Source: Bordetella parapertussis
GTDB taxonomy: Bacteria > Pseudomonadota > Gammaproteobacteria > Burkholderiales > Burkholderiaceae_C
Length of the DNA: 21,126 nt
NCBI GenBank assembly: GCA_945870575.1
Contig: CAMBSK010000037.1
Location: 1-21,126, forward strand
Direction: 5' to 3'
Shown: positions 9,309 through 17,308 of the stretch, piece by piece
Numbering within the stretch: position 1 is the first letter of the stretch
Layout: every line of letters starts with the position of its first letter
Notes under the pieces: generated by a model
What the model was told of the DNA's origin: nothing
What the model saw: the letters and a program-made list of their open reading frames with translations, nothing else
Database searches by the model: none
Program-made: the position numbers and the translations under genes

Positions 9309-9326
9309 ACGTATTGCGTTCATAGC

Positions 9327-9350
9327 AAAGCCACCCTTGGGTGGCTTTTT
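9327..9350 (+). terminator. Rho-independent terminator of argG-ppnP
   Basis: Perfect 10-bp stem AAAGCCACCC / GGGTGGCTTT with a TT loop, followed by further T residues to 9350. It sits between the convergent ppnP and the nitronate monooxygenase gene. On the minus strand the T run is short, so it should work mainly for the plus strand. Confidence 0.92.
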
Positions 9351-9372
9351 CTTTGCACAGCGTAGATGCTGT

Positions 9373-10329
9373 TTAGGCCGCCAACACCCGCTTTTTGGCG
9401 TCAGCAAATTCACGCTTGAGTTGCGCAATCAACTCGGCTGTGGTTTGAATTTTGTCAATCACGCCTATGCCTTGTCCGCAACCCCAGATGTCTTTCCAGG
9501 CCTTGGATTTGTCGCCGGCAAAATTCATTTTGCTCGGGTCGCTTTCCATCAAATGGTCAGGGTCCATGCCTGCGCGGCGAATAGAAGGCGCCAGGTAGTT
9601 GCCGTGCACGCCGGTGAACAAATTACTCAGCACGATGTCGTCCGAGTTGCTATCGACGATGCATTGTTTGTACTCATCAATGGCGCGCGCCTCAACGGTA
9701 GCGATGAAAGCCGAGCCTATGTAGGCAAAGTCGGCACCGGTGGCCAAGGCTGCAAGTATGGCGTTGCCGTTGGCGATGGAGCCGCTGAGTGCTAACGGGC
9801 CGTCAAACCATTGGCGTATCTCTTGAATCAAAGCAAACGGATTTTTCACACCGGCGTGGCCACCGGCTCCGGCGGCGACGGCGATCAAACCGTCAGCGCC
9901 CTTTTCAATCGCCTTGTGCGCAAACTTGTTGTTGATAATGTCGTGCATAACAATGCCGCCGTAGCTGTGCGTTGCTTGGTTAATGTCCTCTCGCGCACCC
10001 AATGAGGTGATGATCAACGGCACTTTGTATTTCACACACAGCGCCATGTCTTCTTCCAAACGCTCGTTGCTTTTGTGAACGATCTGGTTGATGGCGAATG
10101 GCGCAGCCGGCTGGTCCGGGTGCGCCCGGTTATGTGCCGCCAGAGCCTCGGTGATTTCAGCCAGCCATTCATCCAGTTGCGAAAGCGGACGTGCATTGAG
10201 CGCAGGCATGGAGCCCACCACGCCGTTGATGCACTGGGCAATCACGCTTTTAGGCGTGCTGATGATGAACAGCGGGGCGGAGATGACCGGGAATGTCATC
10301 GAAGAAAAAATGGCGGGGAGTTTGGTCAT
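9373..10329 (-). CDS. Nitronate monooxygenase family flavoprotein
   Basis: FMN-dependent TIM-barrel protein of 318 residues, of the nitronate monooxygenase (2-nitropropane dioxygenase) / enoyl-reductase-like superfamily. Visible features are the N-terminal FPVISAPLF, the glycine-rich AAGAGGHAG (152-160) with a candidate active-site His158, and the FMN phosphate-binding region LSGSIANG followed by ALATGADFAYIGSAF (about 181-209). Members oxidise alkyl nitronates with O2, but many annotated proteins have unproven substrates; related enzymes act as enoyl reductases. It lies 15 nt downstream of the acyl-CoA dehydrogenase gene in the same direction, so the two are probably co-transcribed and a role in acyl or nitro-acid oxidation is plausible. 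Substrate unknown. Confidence 0.85.
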   Translation of the reverse strand: MTKLPAIFSSMTFPVISAPLFIISTPKSVIAQCINGVVGSMPALNARPLSQLDEWLAEITEALAAHNRAHPDQPAAPFAINQIVHKSNERLEEDMALCVKYKVPLIITSLGAREDINQATHSYGGIVMHDIINNKFAHKAIEKGADGLIAVAAGAGGHAGVKNPFALIQEIRQWFDGPLALSGSIANGNAILAALATGADFAYIGSAFIATVEARAIDEYKQCIVDSNSDDIVLSNLFTGVHGNYLAPSIRRAGMDPDHLMESDPSKMNFAGDKSKAWKDIWGCGQGIGVIDKIQTTAELIAQLKREFADAKKRVLAA

Positions 10330-10344
10330 GGTTGAGGTATCGGG

Positions 10345-12138
10345 TTAGAACGCTTCTAAAGCCATGGCCGTCACGCTGTGCGCGCCTTCCACAATGCCGT
10401 CGCGCACTGAAGGCGCTTTGCTCAAAATGTGGTCGGCGTAAAAACGCGCCGTCACCATCTTGGCTTGCATGAACGCGGTGTCGGTGTCGCCTGCTGCCAA
10501 GGCATGGTGCGCGGCCACATAGCTGCGGGCCAGTTGCCAGCCAGACACCACGTTACCGGCCAACATCAAGTACGGCACGCTGCCCGAATAGGCTGCGTTG
10601 GGGTCGCTGGCGGCGGTATCGACGATGAAATTAACGACATCCAAAAACGCTTTACGCGCTGCCGCCAACCGGTGTGCAATGGCTTTGGCATCGTCAGTAC
10701 CCAATTGGAGCAAATCGGCTTCGGTTTTTTCCATTTGCGCGGCCAAAGCCTTGGGCGTTTGACCGCCGTCGCGTGCGGTTTTACGTCCCACCAGGTCGTT
10801 GGCCTGAATGGCTGTGGTGCCTTCGTAAATCGTCAAAATTTTCGCGTCACGGTAGTACTGCGCTGCACCGGTTTCTTCAATGAAGCCCATGCCGCCGTGC
10901 ACTTGCACGCCCAAGGATGTGACTTCCAAACTCATATCGGTGCTAAAGCCTTTGACCAGCGGCACCATGTATTCGTAGACCGCGTTGTTTTGTTTGCGTG
11001 TGTCTGCATCGGTGTGGTGATGCGCTGCGTCATAGGCCGCAGCAGCCACGCTGGCCATGGCGCGGCAGCCTTCGGTGTAAGCGCGCATAGTCATGAGCAT
11101 GCGGCGCACATCGGGATGGTGAATGATCGGCGCAGAGGCTTTGATGGAACCATCGACCGGGCGGCTTTGCACACGATCACGCGCGTACTGCACGGCTTTT
11201 TGGTAAGAGCGATCGGCTACCGCAATGCCTTGTACGCCGACCGCGTAACGCGCGGCATTCATCATGATGAACATATATTCCAAACCACGGTTTTCTTGTC
11301 CGACCAAAAAGCCGGTAGCACCGCCGTGGTCGCCATATTGCAGCACCGCTGTCGGGCTGGCTTTGATACCCAGCTTGTGCTCAATGCTCACGCAATGCAC
11401 ATCATTGCGCGCGCCCAAACTGCCATCTGTGTTGACCATGAATTTAGGCACGACAAACAAGCTGATGCCTTTGATGCCTTCGGGCGCACCGCTCACGCGC
11501 GCGAGCACCAGATGCACGATGTTCTCGGCCATGTCGTGCTCACCATAGGTGATGTAAATTTTGGTGCCGAACACTTTGTAAGTGCCATCGGCTTGCGGCT
11601 CTGCGCGCGAACGTACCAGCGACAAATCAGAACCGGCTTGCGGCTCGGTCAGGTTCATGGTGCCGGTCCATTCGCCGCTGACCAGTTTGTCCAAGTAAGT
11701 GGCTTTCAGTTCATCGCTCCCTGCGGTCAACAAGGCTTCGATCGCGCCGTCGGTCAACAAAGGACAGAGCGCGAAACTCAAGCTGGCCGCATTCAACATT
11801 TCAACGCAGGCAGCGCCAATGGTTTTAGGCAAGCCTTGACCACCGCAATCGACGGGGTGTTGCAAACCTTGCCAGCCGCCTTCGGCATATTGCTTATAGG
11901 CCTGCTTGAAGCCGGGCGCTGTTGTTACATGACCGTCTTTCAAACTGGAGGGCTGTTTGTCGCTTTCCCAGTTGAGGGGAGCCACCACATCCTGGTTGAA
12001 ACGCGCGCATTCTTCCAACACGGCTTGTGCGGTTTCTAAACCTGCATCTTCAAAGCCGGGCATGGCGGCAATGCGCTCGATGGCCGCCAGATGCTGCATA
12101 TTGAAAAGCATGTCTTTCACGGGTGCGGTGTAGCTCAC
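10345..12138 (-). CDS. Acyl-CoA dehydrogenase (long form with C-terminal extension)
   Basis: FAD enzyme that introduces the alpha-beta double bond into acyl-CoA and passes electrons to ETF. I choose the GTG at 12138 (597 residues, MSYTAPVKDML...), which is the family's usual beginning and has GGAGA 6 nt upstream; the TTG at 12144 falls within that spacer. The N-terminal helical domain is followed by the FAD/substrate motif MNLTEPQAGSDLS (161-173), the middle beta domain, and the C-terminal helical domain with VHGGMGFIEE and the likely catalytic base in YEGTTAIQ (E439). The extra C-terminal segment after about 465 matches the acyl-CoA dehydrogenase type with a dimerisation extension, usually linked to longer-chain or aryl-acyl substrates. 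Substrate cannot be set by eye. Placement after etfBA fits its electron acceptor. Confidence 0.92.
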   Translation of the reverse strand: MSYTAPVKDMLFNMQHLAAIERIAAMPGFEDAGLETAQAVLEECARFNQDVVAPLNWESDKQPSSLKDGHVTTAPGFKQAYKQYAEGGWQGLQHPVDCGGQGLPKTIGAACVEMLNAASLSFALCPLLTDGAIEALLTAGSDELKATYLDKLVSGEWTGTMNLTEPQAGSDLSLVRSRAEPQADGTYKVFGTKIYITYGEHDMAENIVHLVLARVSGAPEGIKGISLFVVPKFMVNTDGSLGARNDVHCVSIEHKLGIKASPTAVLQYGDHGGATGFLVGQENRGLEYMFIMMNAARYAVGVQGIAVADRSYQKAVQYARDRVQSRPVDGSIKASAPIIHHPDVRRMLMTMRAYTEGCRAMASVAAAAYDAAHHHTDADTRKQNNAVYEYMVPLVKGFSTDMSLEVTSLGVQVHGGMGFIEETGAAQYYRDAKILTIYEGTTAIQANDLVGRKTARDGGQTPKALAAQMEKTEADLLQLGTDDAKAIAHRLAAARKAFLDVVNFIVDTAASDPNAAYSGSVPYLMLAGNVVSGWQLARSYVAAHHALAAGDTDTAFMQAKMVTARFYADHILSKAPSVRDGIVEGAHSVTAMALEAF

Positions 12139-12160
12139 AGTCAATCTCCAAAATCTGAAT

Positions 12161-12186
12161 AAAAAAAGGCACCGCTGGGTGCCTTT
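12161..12186 (-). terminator. Rho-independent terminator after etfA
   Basis: On the minus strand a perfect 9-bp stem AAAGGCACC / GGTGCCTTT encloses a 4-nt loop (CAGC), followed by a run of seven T (complement of 12161-12167). It lies 11 nt after the etfA stop and only 22 nt before the acyl-CoA dehydrogenase start, so it separates etfBA from the next two genes. Confidence 0.9.
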
Positions 12187-12197
12187 GTCATGAGTGT

Positions 12198-13127
12198 TTA
12201 AAGGGCAGCGACCAGCTCGGGCACAGCCACGAACAAATCGGCCTCTAAGCCGTAGTCAGCGACGCTGAAAATCGGAGCTTCCGGGTCTTTGTTGATGGCC
12301 ACAATGACTTTGCTGTCTTTCATACCCGCCAAATGTTGGATGGCTCCGCTGATGCCGCAAGCCACATACAGCTGCGGCGCGACGATCTTGCCGGTTTGAC
12401 CGACCTGCCAATCGTTGGGCGCATAACCTGCGTCCACGGCCGCGCGGCTGGCTCCCATGGCTGCGCCCAATTTGTCTGCCAATGGCGTGATGACTTCGTT
12501 GAATTTTTCTGCGCTGCCCAATGCCCGACCGCCCGACACAATGATTTTGGCGGCGGTGAGTTCCGGGCGGTCGTTCTTTGCAATTTCGCTGCCCATGAAC
12601 TGGCTTTTTGCGTCAGAGGTAGTCGCTTGAATCACTTCCAGCGCAGCGCTGCCGCCGGAGGCTGCCGCGTCAAAACCGGTGGTGCGCACAGTGATGACTT
12701 TGGTCGCATCTGTGGCTTGCACAGTCGCCATGGCGTTGCCCGCATAAATGGGTCGCTCGAAGGTGTCCGAGCTGTCCACGCGTGTGATGTCGCTGACCTG
12801 TGCCACATCCAGTTTGGCGGCAACACGCGGCGCGATGTTTTTGCCGCTGGCTGTTGCGGCAAACAAAATGTGGCTATAGCCTGAGGCCAAGGCCAGTACT
12901 TGCGCGGCCATGTGCTCGGCCAAACCATGGGCAAACACATCAGCTTCTGCGTGCCATACCTTGCTCACGCCTGTAATCTGCGCGGCAGCAGTGGCAACGG
13001 CACCAGCGTCTTTGCCAGCCACCAATACATGCACGTCACCGCCGCAGGCAATGGCTGCGGTCACGGTGTTCAAAGTCGCCGGTTTCAGGCTGTGGTTGTC
13101 GTGTTCTGCAATCACTAAGGAGGCCAT
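12198..13127 (-). CDS. etfA: Electron transfer flavoprotein, alpha subunit
   Basis: FAD-carrying subunit (309 residues) of the ETF heterodimer, which takes electrons from acyl-CoA dehydrogenases and passes them to ETF:quinone oxidoreductase in the membrane. The C-terminal FAD domain shows SGGRALGS (198-205), [21 protein letters not shown] (242-262, written here in part as the conserved core GQTGK...CGISG) and [10 protein letters not shown] (278-287). The N-terminal half is the Rossmann-like domain that packs on EtfB. The ATG lies 1 nt after the etfB stop with an AGGTG ribosome site inside the end of etfB, so the subunits are translationally coupled. Length and order (etfB-etfA) match the family. 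Confidence 0.97.
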   Translation of the reverse strand: MASLVIAEHDNHSLKPATLNTVTAAIACGGDVHVLVAGKDAGAVATAAAQITGVSKVWHAEADVFAHGLAEHMAAQVLALASGYSHILFAATASGKNIAPRVAAKLDVAQVSDITRVDSSDTFERPIYAGNAMATVQATDATKVITVRTTGFDAAASGGSAALEVIQATTSDAKSQFMGSEIAKNDRPELTAAKIIVSGGRALGSAEKFNEVITPLADKLGAAMGASRAAVDAGYAPNDWQVGQTGKIVAPQLYVACGISGAIQHLAGMKDSKVIVAINKDPEAPIFSVADYGLEADLFVAVPELVAAL

Positions 13128-13128
13128 G

Positions 13129-13878
13129 TCAAATCACCTTTGCTTCATTTTTGAGTTTGTCCACCAAAGCGGCAACATCAGCCACTTTGATACCGGCACT
13201 GCGCTTGGGCGGCTCACTGACTTTCAATGTTTTGATGCGCGGTGTGACGTCCACACCCAAGTCTTCGGGTTTGAAAATATCGATCTGTTTTTTCTTGGCC
13301 TTCATGATGTTGGGCAGCGTGACGTAGCGCGGCTCGTTCAAGCGCAAGTCGGTGGTGATAACCGCCGGCAATGACAGCTTTAAAGTTTCCAATCCGCCAT
13401 CGACTTCACGCGTCACATGCAGACTGCCGTCGACCATGTCCACTTTGGAGGCAAACGTAGCTTGCGGCCAATCGGTCAGCGCAGCCAGCATCTGGCCGGT
13501 CTGGTTGCAATCGTCGTCAATCGCTTGCTTGCCCAAAATCACCATGCCGGGTTGCTCTTTGTCGGCCAGCGCTTTGAGCAGTTTGGCCACAGCCAAGGGT
13601 TGCAATTCTTCGTTGGTTTCCACCAAAATGCCACGGTCTGCACCTATGGCCATGGCGGTACGCAAGGTTTCCTGGCATTGGGTGATGCCGCAAGACACCA
13701 CGACCACCTCGGTCAAAATGCCTTTTTCTTTCAACCGTACCGCTTCTTCCACAGCGATTTCATCGAACGGGTTCATGCTCATTTTGACGTTGGCGATATC
13801 CACGCCGGTCTGGTCAGATTTGACCCGGACTTTGACGTTGTAATCCACCACGCGCTTGACGGCCACCAATGCCTTCAT
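13129..13878 (-). CDS. etfB: Electron transfer flavoprotein, beta subunit
   Basis: AMP-binding subunit (249 residues) of ETF. The N-terminus [20 protein letters not shown], the segment [21 protein letters not shown] (about 33-53) and the nucleotide-site region ADRGILVET are typical of EtfB, and the C-terminal arm that wraps EtfA is present. It is the first gene of the etfBA unit. A GGAG ribosome site lies 7 nt before the ATG. The promoter directly upstream carries two inverted repeats (separate entry), so regulation by a dimeric repressor, perhaps responding to acyl-CoA, is plausible but not shown. Confidence 0.97.
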   Translation of the reverse strand: MKALVAVKRVVDYNVKVRVKSDQTGVDIANVKMSMNPFDEIAVEEAVRLKEKGILTEVVVVSCGITQCQETLRTAMAIGADRGILVETNEELQPLAVAKLLKALADKEQPGMVILGKQAIDDDCNQTGQMLAALTDWPQATFASKVDMVDGSLHVTREVDGGLETLKLSLPAVITTDLRLNEPRYVTLPNIMKAKKKQIDIFKPEDLGVDVTPRIKTLKVSEPPKRSAGIKVADVAALVDKLKNEAKVI

Positions 13879-13897
13879 GGGTTTGCTCCAAGAAATA

Positions 13898-13949
13898 AAT
13901 ATAGGTTAAAAGTCTTGACTTCCAAGCATGGAAGTTGACGTGCACGTCA
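13898..13949 (-). promoter_or_regulatory. etfB promoter with two candidate operators
   Basis: On the minus strand a -35-like TTGGAA (complement of 13920-13925) and a -10-like TATATT (13898-13903) are 16 nt apart, giving a start site near 13891 and a leader of about 13 nt. The -35 box lies inside an inverted repeat, ACTTCCA-agca-TGGAAGT (13918-13935). Directly upstream is a perfect 14-nt palindrome, TGACGTGCACGTCA (13936-13949). Palindromes of this size are typical targets of dimeric regulators such as the TetR family. The rest of the gap up to 14038 shows no gene and no convincing mscS terminator. Confidence 0.55.
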
Positions 13950-14038
13950 TTCTAGACGAATCGCATTGTTTTTCAGAACGGTCGTGCTTTTTTACCCGTC
14001 CTAGCAGCTGAAATAGCGCTGGAAACGCTGCCTGCCGG

Positions 14039-15307
14039 TCAACGGCTTTCGTCGCCAGTCGAAGTAGAAAGGTTGGCTATGGCCTTGGACGGCGGCAATT
14101 TAATGCCGGCCTTTGACAAGGCTGACCAGACGGCCGTATTGACACGTGACAACACCGCCATGCGAGTATGCAACTGGTTCGCTACCCAGAAATTCAAAGT
14201 CATCTCCAGGCCGTCGGCGCTGAAGCGACTGAAAAACACTTGCGCCGCCGGTTCAGGCAGCACATCGCTGACTTTGCCGAGCGCTTCTTGCAACAAGGCT
14301 TGCACTTGCGCCGCATCGTTTTCTACAGCGACCAGCACCACGCTCTGCAAAGCCACCGCCGCATCGCTGAGGGAAAAGTTATCTACCCGCTGGGTGATCA
14401 GCATGTCGTTGGGGATAATGGACTCGCGCCCGTTGGTGTCGCGCAGCAGCGTGAAACGGGTTTTGATGTCAGTGACCTGGCCTTCCATGCCGTCGACCCG
14501 GATATGGTCGCCAATGCGCACCGAGCGCTCTATCAGCACCACAAAACCACTGACGTAGTTCGCCGCCAGTTTTTGCAAACCAAGGCCCAAGCCGACACCT
14601 AAAGCGCCGCCCAGCACAGACAAGGCGGTCAAATCCACGCCGACAGCCGACAAGGCCAGCAGCAAACCGATAAGCAGCAACACTGCGCGCAACACATTGG
14701 CCGCCACTTTGCGCATGGACAAATCGCTGACGGTCTGGCTGAGCACGCGTTGCTCTATGACTGCCGACAACCACAGGCTGAGCATCAGCACCAGGCCAGA
14801 AGACAACACCCCTTCGAGTACGGTGCGCAAGTCCAGCCTGAGCTTGCCGAAATTCAAATGGATTTGCTCCATCTCCTGCAGCACCAAAGGCAGCAAATCG
14901 GTGATCCACAACACCGCCATGCCCCAGGCCAGCCAGGAAATCAGTCGCTCAGTCAAGGCGGCGGCGCCCGAGCGCGGGAACACAGCCATCAACACGCGCG
15001 CGCACAAACGAATCAGCGCCAATGACAACAACACAGGGATAGCAATTTTGAACAGCAGCACCGGTTGTTGCCGCTGCAACCAGGACTGGGCAATGTAAGC
15101 AAACAGCAATGCCAACAGAGGAAACAGCAAGCCGTCTATGACTTGCCTGCCGAACAGCACGGATTCGTTTTTGCTATGGCGAGCCAGCGACCACGCAGGC
15201 AACCAGGCCAGCGCCAGCGCCGCGCAAAGGTAAGCAGCTTCTGTCATGAGGGCCGTGGAGATGCCGTCACGGCTCCAGGCGGAGAGTAAAACTGTTAAAT
15301 TTTCCAT
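14039..15307 (-). CDS. MscS-type mechanosensitive ion channel family protein
   Basis: Inner-membrane protein of 422 residues. It has several hydrophobic segments before the conserved MscS core, including the pore-lining helix rich in Gly/Ala/Leu (about 227-245, ALSVLGGALGVGLGLGLQ) followed by KLAANYVSGFVVLIERSVRIGDHIRVD, the start of the beta domain. The segment TRFTLLRDTNGRESIIPNDMLITQ is characteristic. MscS channels release solutes on hypo-osmotic shock. The protein is longer than E. coli MscS (286 residues) because of extra N-terminal membrane segments, so it belongs to the extended multi-TM types. The gene stands alone and is divergent from mltB across 62 nt. The ATG has no visible Shine-Dalgarno sequence. 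Confidence 0.92.
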   Translation of the reverse strand: MENLTVLLSAWSRDGISTALMTEAAYLCAALALAWLPAWSLARHSKNESVLFGRQVIDGLLFPLLALLFAYIAQSWLQRQQPVLLFKIAIPVLLSLALIRLCARVLMAVFPRSGAAALTERLISWLAWGMAVLWITDLLPLVLQEMEQIHLNFGKLRLDLRTVLEGVLSSGLVLMLSLWLSAVIEQRVLSQTVSDLSMRKVAANVLRAVLLLIGLLLALSAVGVDLTALSVLGGALGVGLGLGLQKLAANYVSGFVVLIERSVRIGDHIRVDGMEGQVTDIKTRFTLLRDTNGRESIIPNDMLITQRVDNFSLSDAAVALQSVVLVAVENDAAQVQALLQEALGKVSDVLPEPAAQVFFSRFSADGLEMTLNFWVANQLHTRMAVLSRVNTAVWSALSKAGIKLPPSKAIANLSTSTGDESR

Positions 15308-15315
15308 CGAAGTTC

Positions 15316-15361
15316 ATTATCACGCCTCAAAGGTTTGACAAGCCGCGCTGATGGCTACACT
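15316..15361. promoter_or_regulatory. Overlapping divergent promoters, mscS and mltB
   Basis: On the plus strand TTGACA (15335-15340) and TACACT (15356-15361) are 15 nt apart and point at mltB (start site near 15368, ATG at 15370). On the minus strand GATAAT (complement of 15316-15321) with TTGTCA (complement of 15336-15341) 14 nt away points at mscS (start site near 15309, ATG at 15307). The two -35 boxes share the same TTTGACAAG. Spacers are shorter than the 17-nt optimum. Both would give almost leaderless mRNAs. Confidence 0.4.
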
Positions 15362-15369
15362 TGTCATAA

Positions 15370-16581
15370 ATGAATAACCCGGCTCAACGCGTCAAGCCCT
15401 TTCACTTATCCGCATTTTCAGTGGCAGCCTGTCTTTGTGCCATGGCGTTTCTCTCGCCCAATGCCCTGGCCACCGAACGAACTGCTGCCGTCAACAAGAC
15501 CAAACCGGCAATTGAAAAACGCAAACACACCACCGCAAAAGCAGCGAACAGCAAAACCAGTCAGCGCAAAACCGGCCAACGCAAAAAACCGGCAGCAGCC
15601 AAAGTGGTCACCGGCAAGGCATTCGATAACAACAGCGCGGTAAAGCAACTGGCGCGTGAAATTGCGATAAAACACAAACTCCCCCCGGCCTGGGTGCAAC
15701 AACAGATTGCCCGGGCGCGGGTGCTGCCGCAAATCCTGCAACTGGTGTTACCGCCCTCTTCACCGCAAGCGAAAAACTGGCAAGCCTACCGCGCACGTTT
15801 TCTAACGGAAAACCGTATTCAAACCGGGGCCCGTTTTTGGCGCGAACACACGCTGCAACTTGACCGTGCGTTTGCACAAACCGGTGTTGAGCCGCGCTAC
15901 ATCGTCGGCATTTTGGGCGTGGAAACTTTTTACGGCCAGCACCAGGGGCAGTACAAACTGATCGATGCCTTGAGCACCTTGAGTTTGAATTTTCCCAAAG
16001 AGCATCCGCAAGCCGCCGAACGGCAAGCATTTTTCAAAGATGAATTAGGCTATTTTTTAAAGCAACAGAGTACGCAGCCTGCGAGCAAACCAGTGCTTGG
16101 AAGTTATGCCGGTGCTAACGGCTGGCCGCAGTTCATGCCGTCCAGCATTGCCAAATTTGCCGTGGATTTTGACGGCGACAGTCGCATCGATTTAAGCAAC
16201 AGCGCAGCCGATGCCATAGGCTCGGTGGCCAACTATTTCAAAGCCTTCGGCTGGCAGCCCGGCATGCCCACGCATTTCGCGTTGGATGTGCAAACGGTCA
16301 GCGAAACAGACTTGTCTGCATTGCTCGCGCCCGACATCGTGCCGTCTTGGTCTGTATCGCATATGGCAGACAAGCAAGCGCTATTAGATGAAGAAGGCAG
16401 ACGTTTCAATGGAGCTTTGGCGCTGGTGCAATTGCACAACGCCAATGAAGCGCCGTCTTATGTGGCTGGCACGGACAATTTCTTTGTCATCACCCGCTAC
16501 AACCGCAGCAGCTATTACGCGTTGGCCGTGATTGAACTCGGGCTGGCTGTAGAGCGTAAATTGGGGTCAGATACCAATTAA
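15370..16581 (+). CDS. mltB: Lytic murein transglycosylase B
   Basis: Periplasmic peptidoglycan-cleaving enzyme (403 residues) that forms 1,6-anhydromuramyl ends. An N-terminal export signal is followed by a Lys/Thr/Ala-rich low-complexity linker (about 38-84) and the SLT_2-type catalytic domain (about 88-395). The catalytic Glu is E185 in LGVETFYGQ; other MltB hallmarks are GSYAGANGWPQFMPSS (244-259) and FDGDSRIDL (267-275). VAAC (18-21) could be a lipobox as in E. coli MltB, although the hydrophobic stretch before it is short; cleavage after ALA (35) is the alternative. The last six residues (LGSDTN) and the stop codon are encoded by a short palindromic repeat, so the original C-terminus has been replaced or extended. 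No Shine-Dalgarno sequence precedes the ATG. Confidence 0.93.
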   Translation: MNNPAQRVKPFHLSAFSVAACLCAMAFLSPNALATERTAAVNKTKPAIEKRKHTTAKAANSKTSQRKTGQRKKPAAAKVVTGKAFDNNSAVKQLAREIAIKHKLPPAWVQQQIARARVLPQILQLVLPPSSPQAKNWQAYRARFLTENRIQTGARFWREHTLQLDRAFAQTGVEPRYIVGILGVETFYGQHQGQYKLIDALSTLSLNFPKEHPQAAERQAFFKDELGYFLKQQSTQPASKPVLGSYAGANGWPQFMPSSIAKFAVDFDGDSRIDLSNSAADAIGSVANYFKAFGWQPGMPTHFALDVQTVSETDLSALLAPDIVPSWSVSHMADKQALLDEEGRRFNGALALVQLHNANEAPSYVAGTDNFFVITRYNRSSYYALAVIELGLAVERKLGSDTN

Positions 16582-16627
16582 TTACCCGAATCTTTAGTCA
16601 ACAATTAATTGGTCTCTGACCCCAATT
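16559..16627. repeat. 69-bp inverted repeat (REP/MITE-like) between mltB and bioD
   Basis: Two 25-nt arms (16559-16583 and 16603-16627) are inverted copies with one mismatch (T at 16572 against G in the complement of 16614), around a 19-nt core. Each arm runs from AATTGGGGTCAGA to CAATTAATT. The left arm encodes the end of mltB with its stop; the right arm encodes the end of bioD, whose stop is in the core. No classical terminator with a T run is present here, so this large hairpin may also end transcription from both sides. A 16-nt part recurs at 19932-19947. Confidence 0.9.
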
Positions 16628-17308
16628 AGACAAATTAATCACTGCTGTTGCTGCATCTGCTACTTTGAGTCTGGGAATACATCCTAATAAAGGCGCGTTG
16701 ATTCTTTGCGCGATGGCGTCTATGTTTTCCTGTGGATACAGCATATGCGGGTCTACGGTGTTAGCCACCCAGCCCATCAGCGAAAGACCTCGAGCCGCAA
16801 TCGCTTCGGCAGTCAACAAAGCCTGGCTGATACAACCCAATCGCAGGCCAACCACCAACACCACCGGCAGTCCTAAGTCTTTGGCCATGTCGGCCGTGTC
16901 GTAGTTGTCGTTCAATGGCACACGAAAACCACCCACACCTTCGACAACTACCGCATCCGTTTGCGCTCTCACTTGCTGAAAGCATTCGATCAGATGTGTG
17001 CGATCAATGACCTTACCTTCCAATGAAGCAGCGATATGCGGCGCAGCCGGTGTCTTGAACAAATACGGTGTGGTGATCTCTTGAGGTAACGGCACGGACA
17101 CACAAGCTGCCAGCGCGTCTGCGTCTTCATTGCACAAGCGGCCATCCTGCCATTCGGCACCCGCTGCCACCGGCTTCATTGCCGCCACACGCCAGCCGCG
17201 AAGCGCCTGCATATGCACCAGCGCAGAAGCAACCAAGGTCTTGCCGATCTCGGTGTCGGTGCCAGTGACAAAACACGAAAACGCTTGTGCTGGAAATTGC
17301 CGATTCAT
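16598..17308 (-). CDS. bioD: Dethiobiotin synthetase
   Basis: ATP-dependent enzyme (236 residues) that closes the ureido ring of 7,8-diaminopelargonate with CO2 to make dethiobiotin. The P-loop is GTDTEIGKT (16-24), followed by MKPVAAG (44-50) with the CO2/substrate-site lysine; VVEGVGGFRVPLND and GLRLGCISQALLT are further family segments. The C-terminal residues NWGQRPIN (228-235) and part of C236 are encoded by the right arm of the inverted repeat, so the tail is not ancestral BioD; the core domain appears complete. The ATG overlaps the bioF stop by 4 nt (ATGA). It is the last gene of bioA-bioF-bioD. Confidence 0.95.
   Translation of the reverse strand: MNRQFPAQAFSCFVTGTDTEIGKTLVASALVHMQALRGWRVAAMKPVAAGAEWQDGRLCNEDADALAACVSVPLPQEITTPYLFKTPAAPHIAASLEGKVIDRTHLIECFQQVRAQTDAVVVEGVGGFRVPLNDNYDTADMAKDLGLPVVLVVGLRLGCISQALLTAEAIAARGLSLMGWVANTVDPHMLYPQENIDAIAQRINAPLLGCIPRLKVADAATAVINLSNWGQRPINC

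Noticed and set aside
10429..12039. A 536-codon open frame on the plus strand
   Set aside because: It is antisense to the acyl-CoA dehydrogenase, His/Gly-rich with no family features; it is a shadow of a well-supported gene in GC-biased DNA.
12139..12144. TTG start for the acyl-CoA dehydrogenase
   Set aside because: It falls within the spacer between the GGAGA ribosome site and the GTG at 12138, which matches the usual family N-terminus.
13950..14038. Possible mscS terminator
   Set aside because: Only 4-5-bp stems are visible and there is no following T run on the minus strand.
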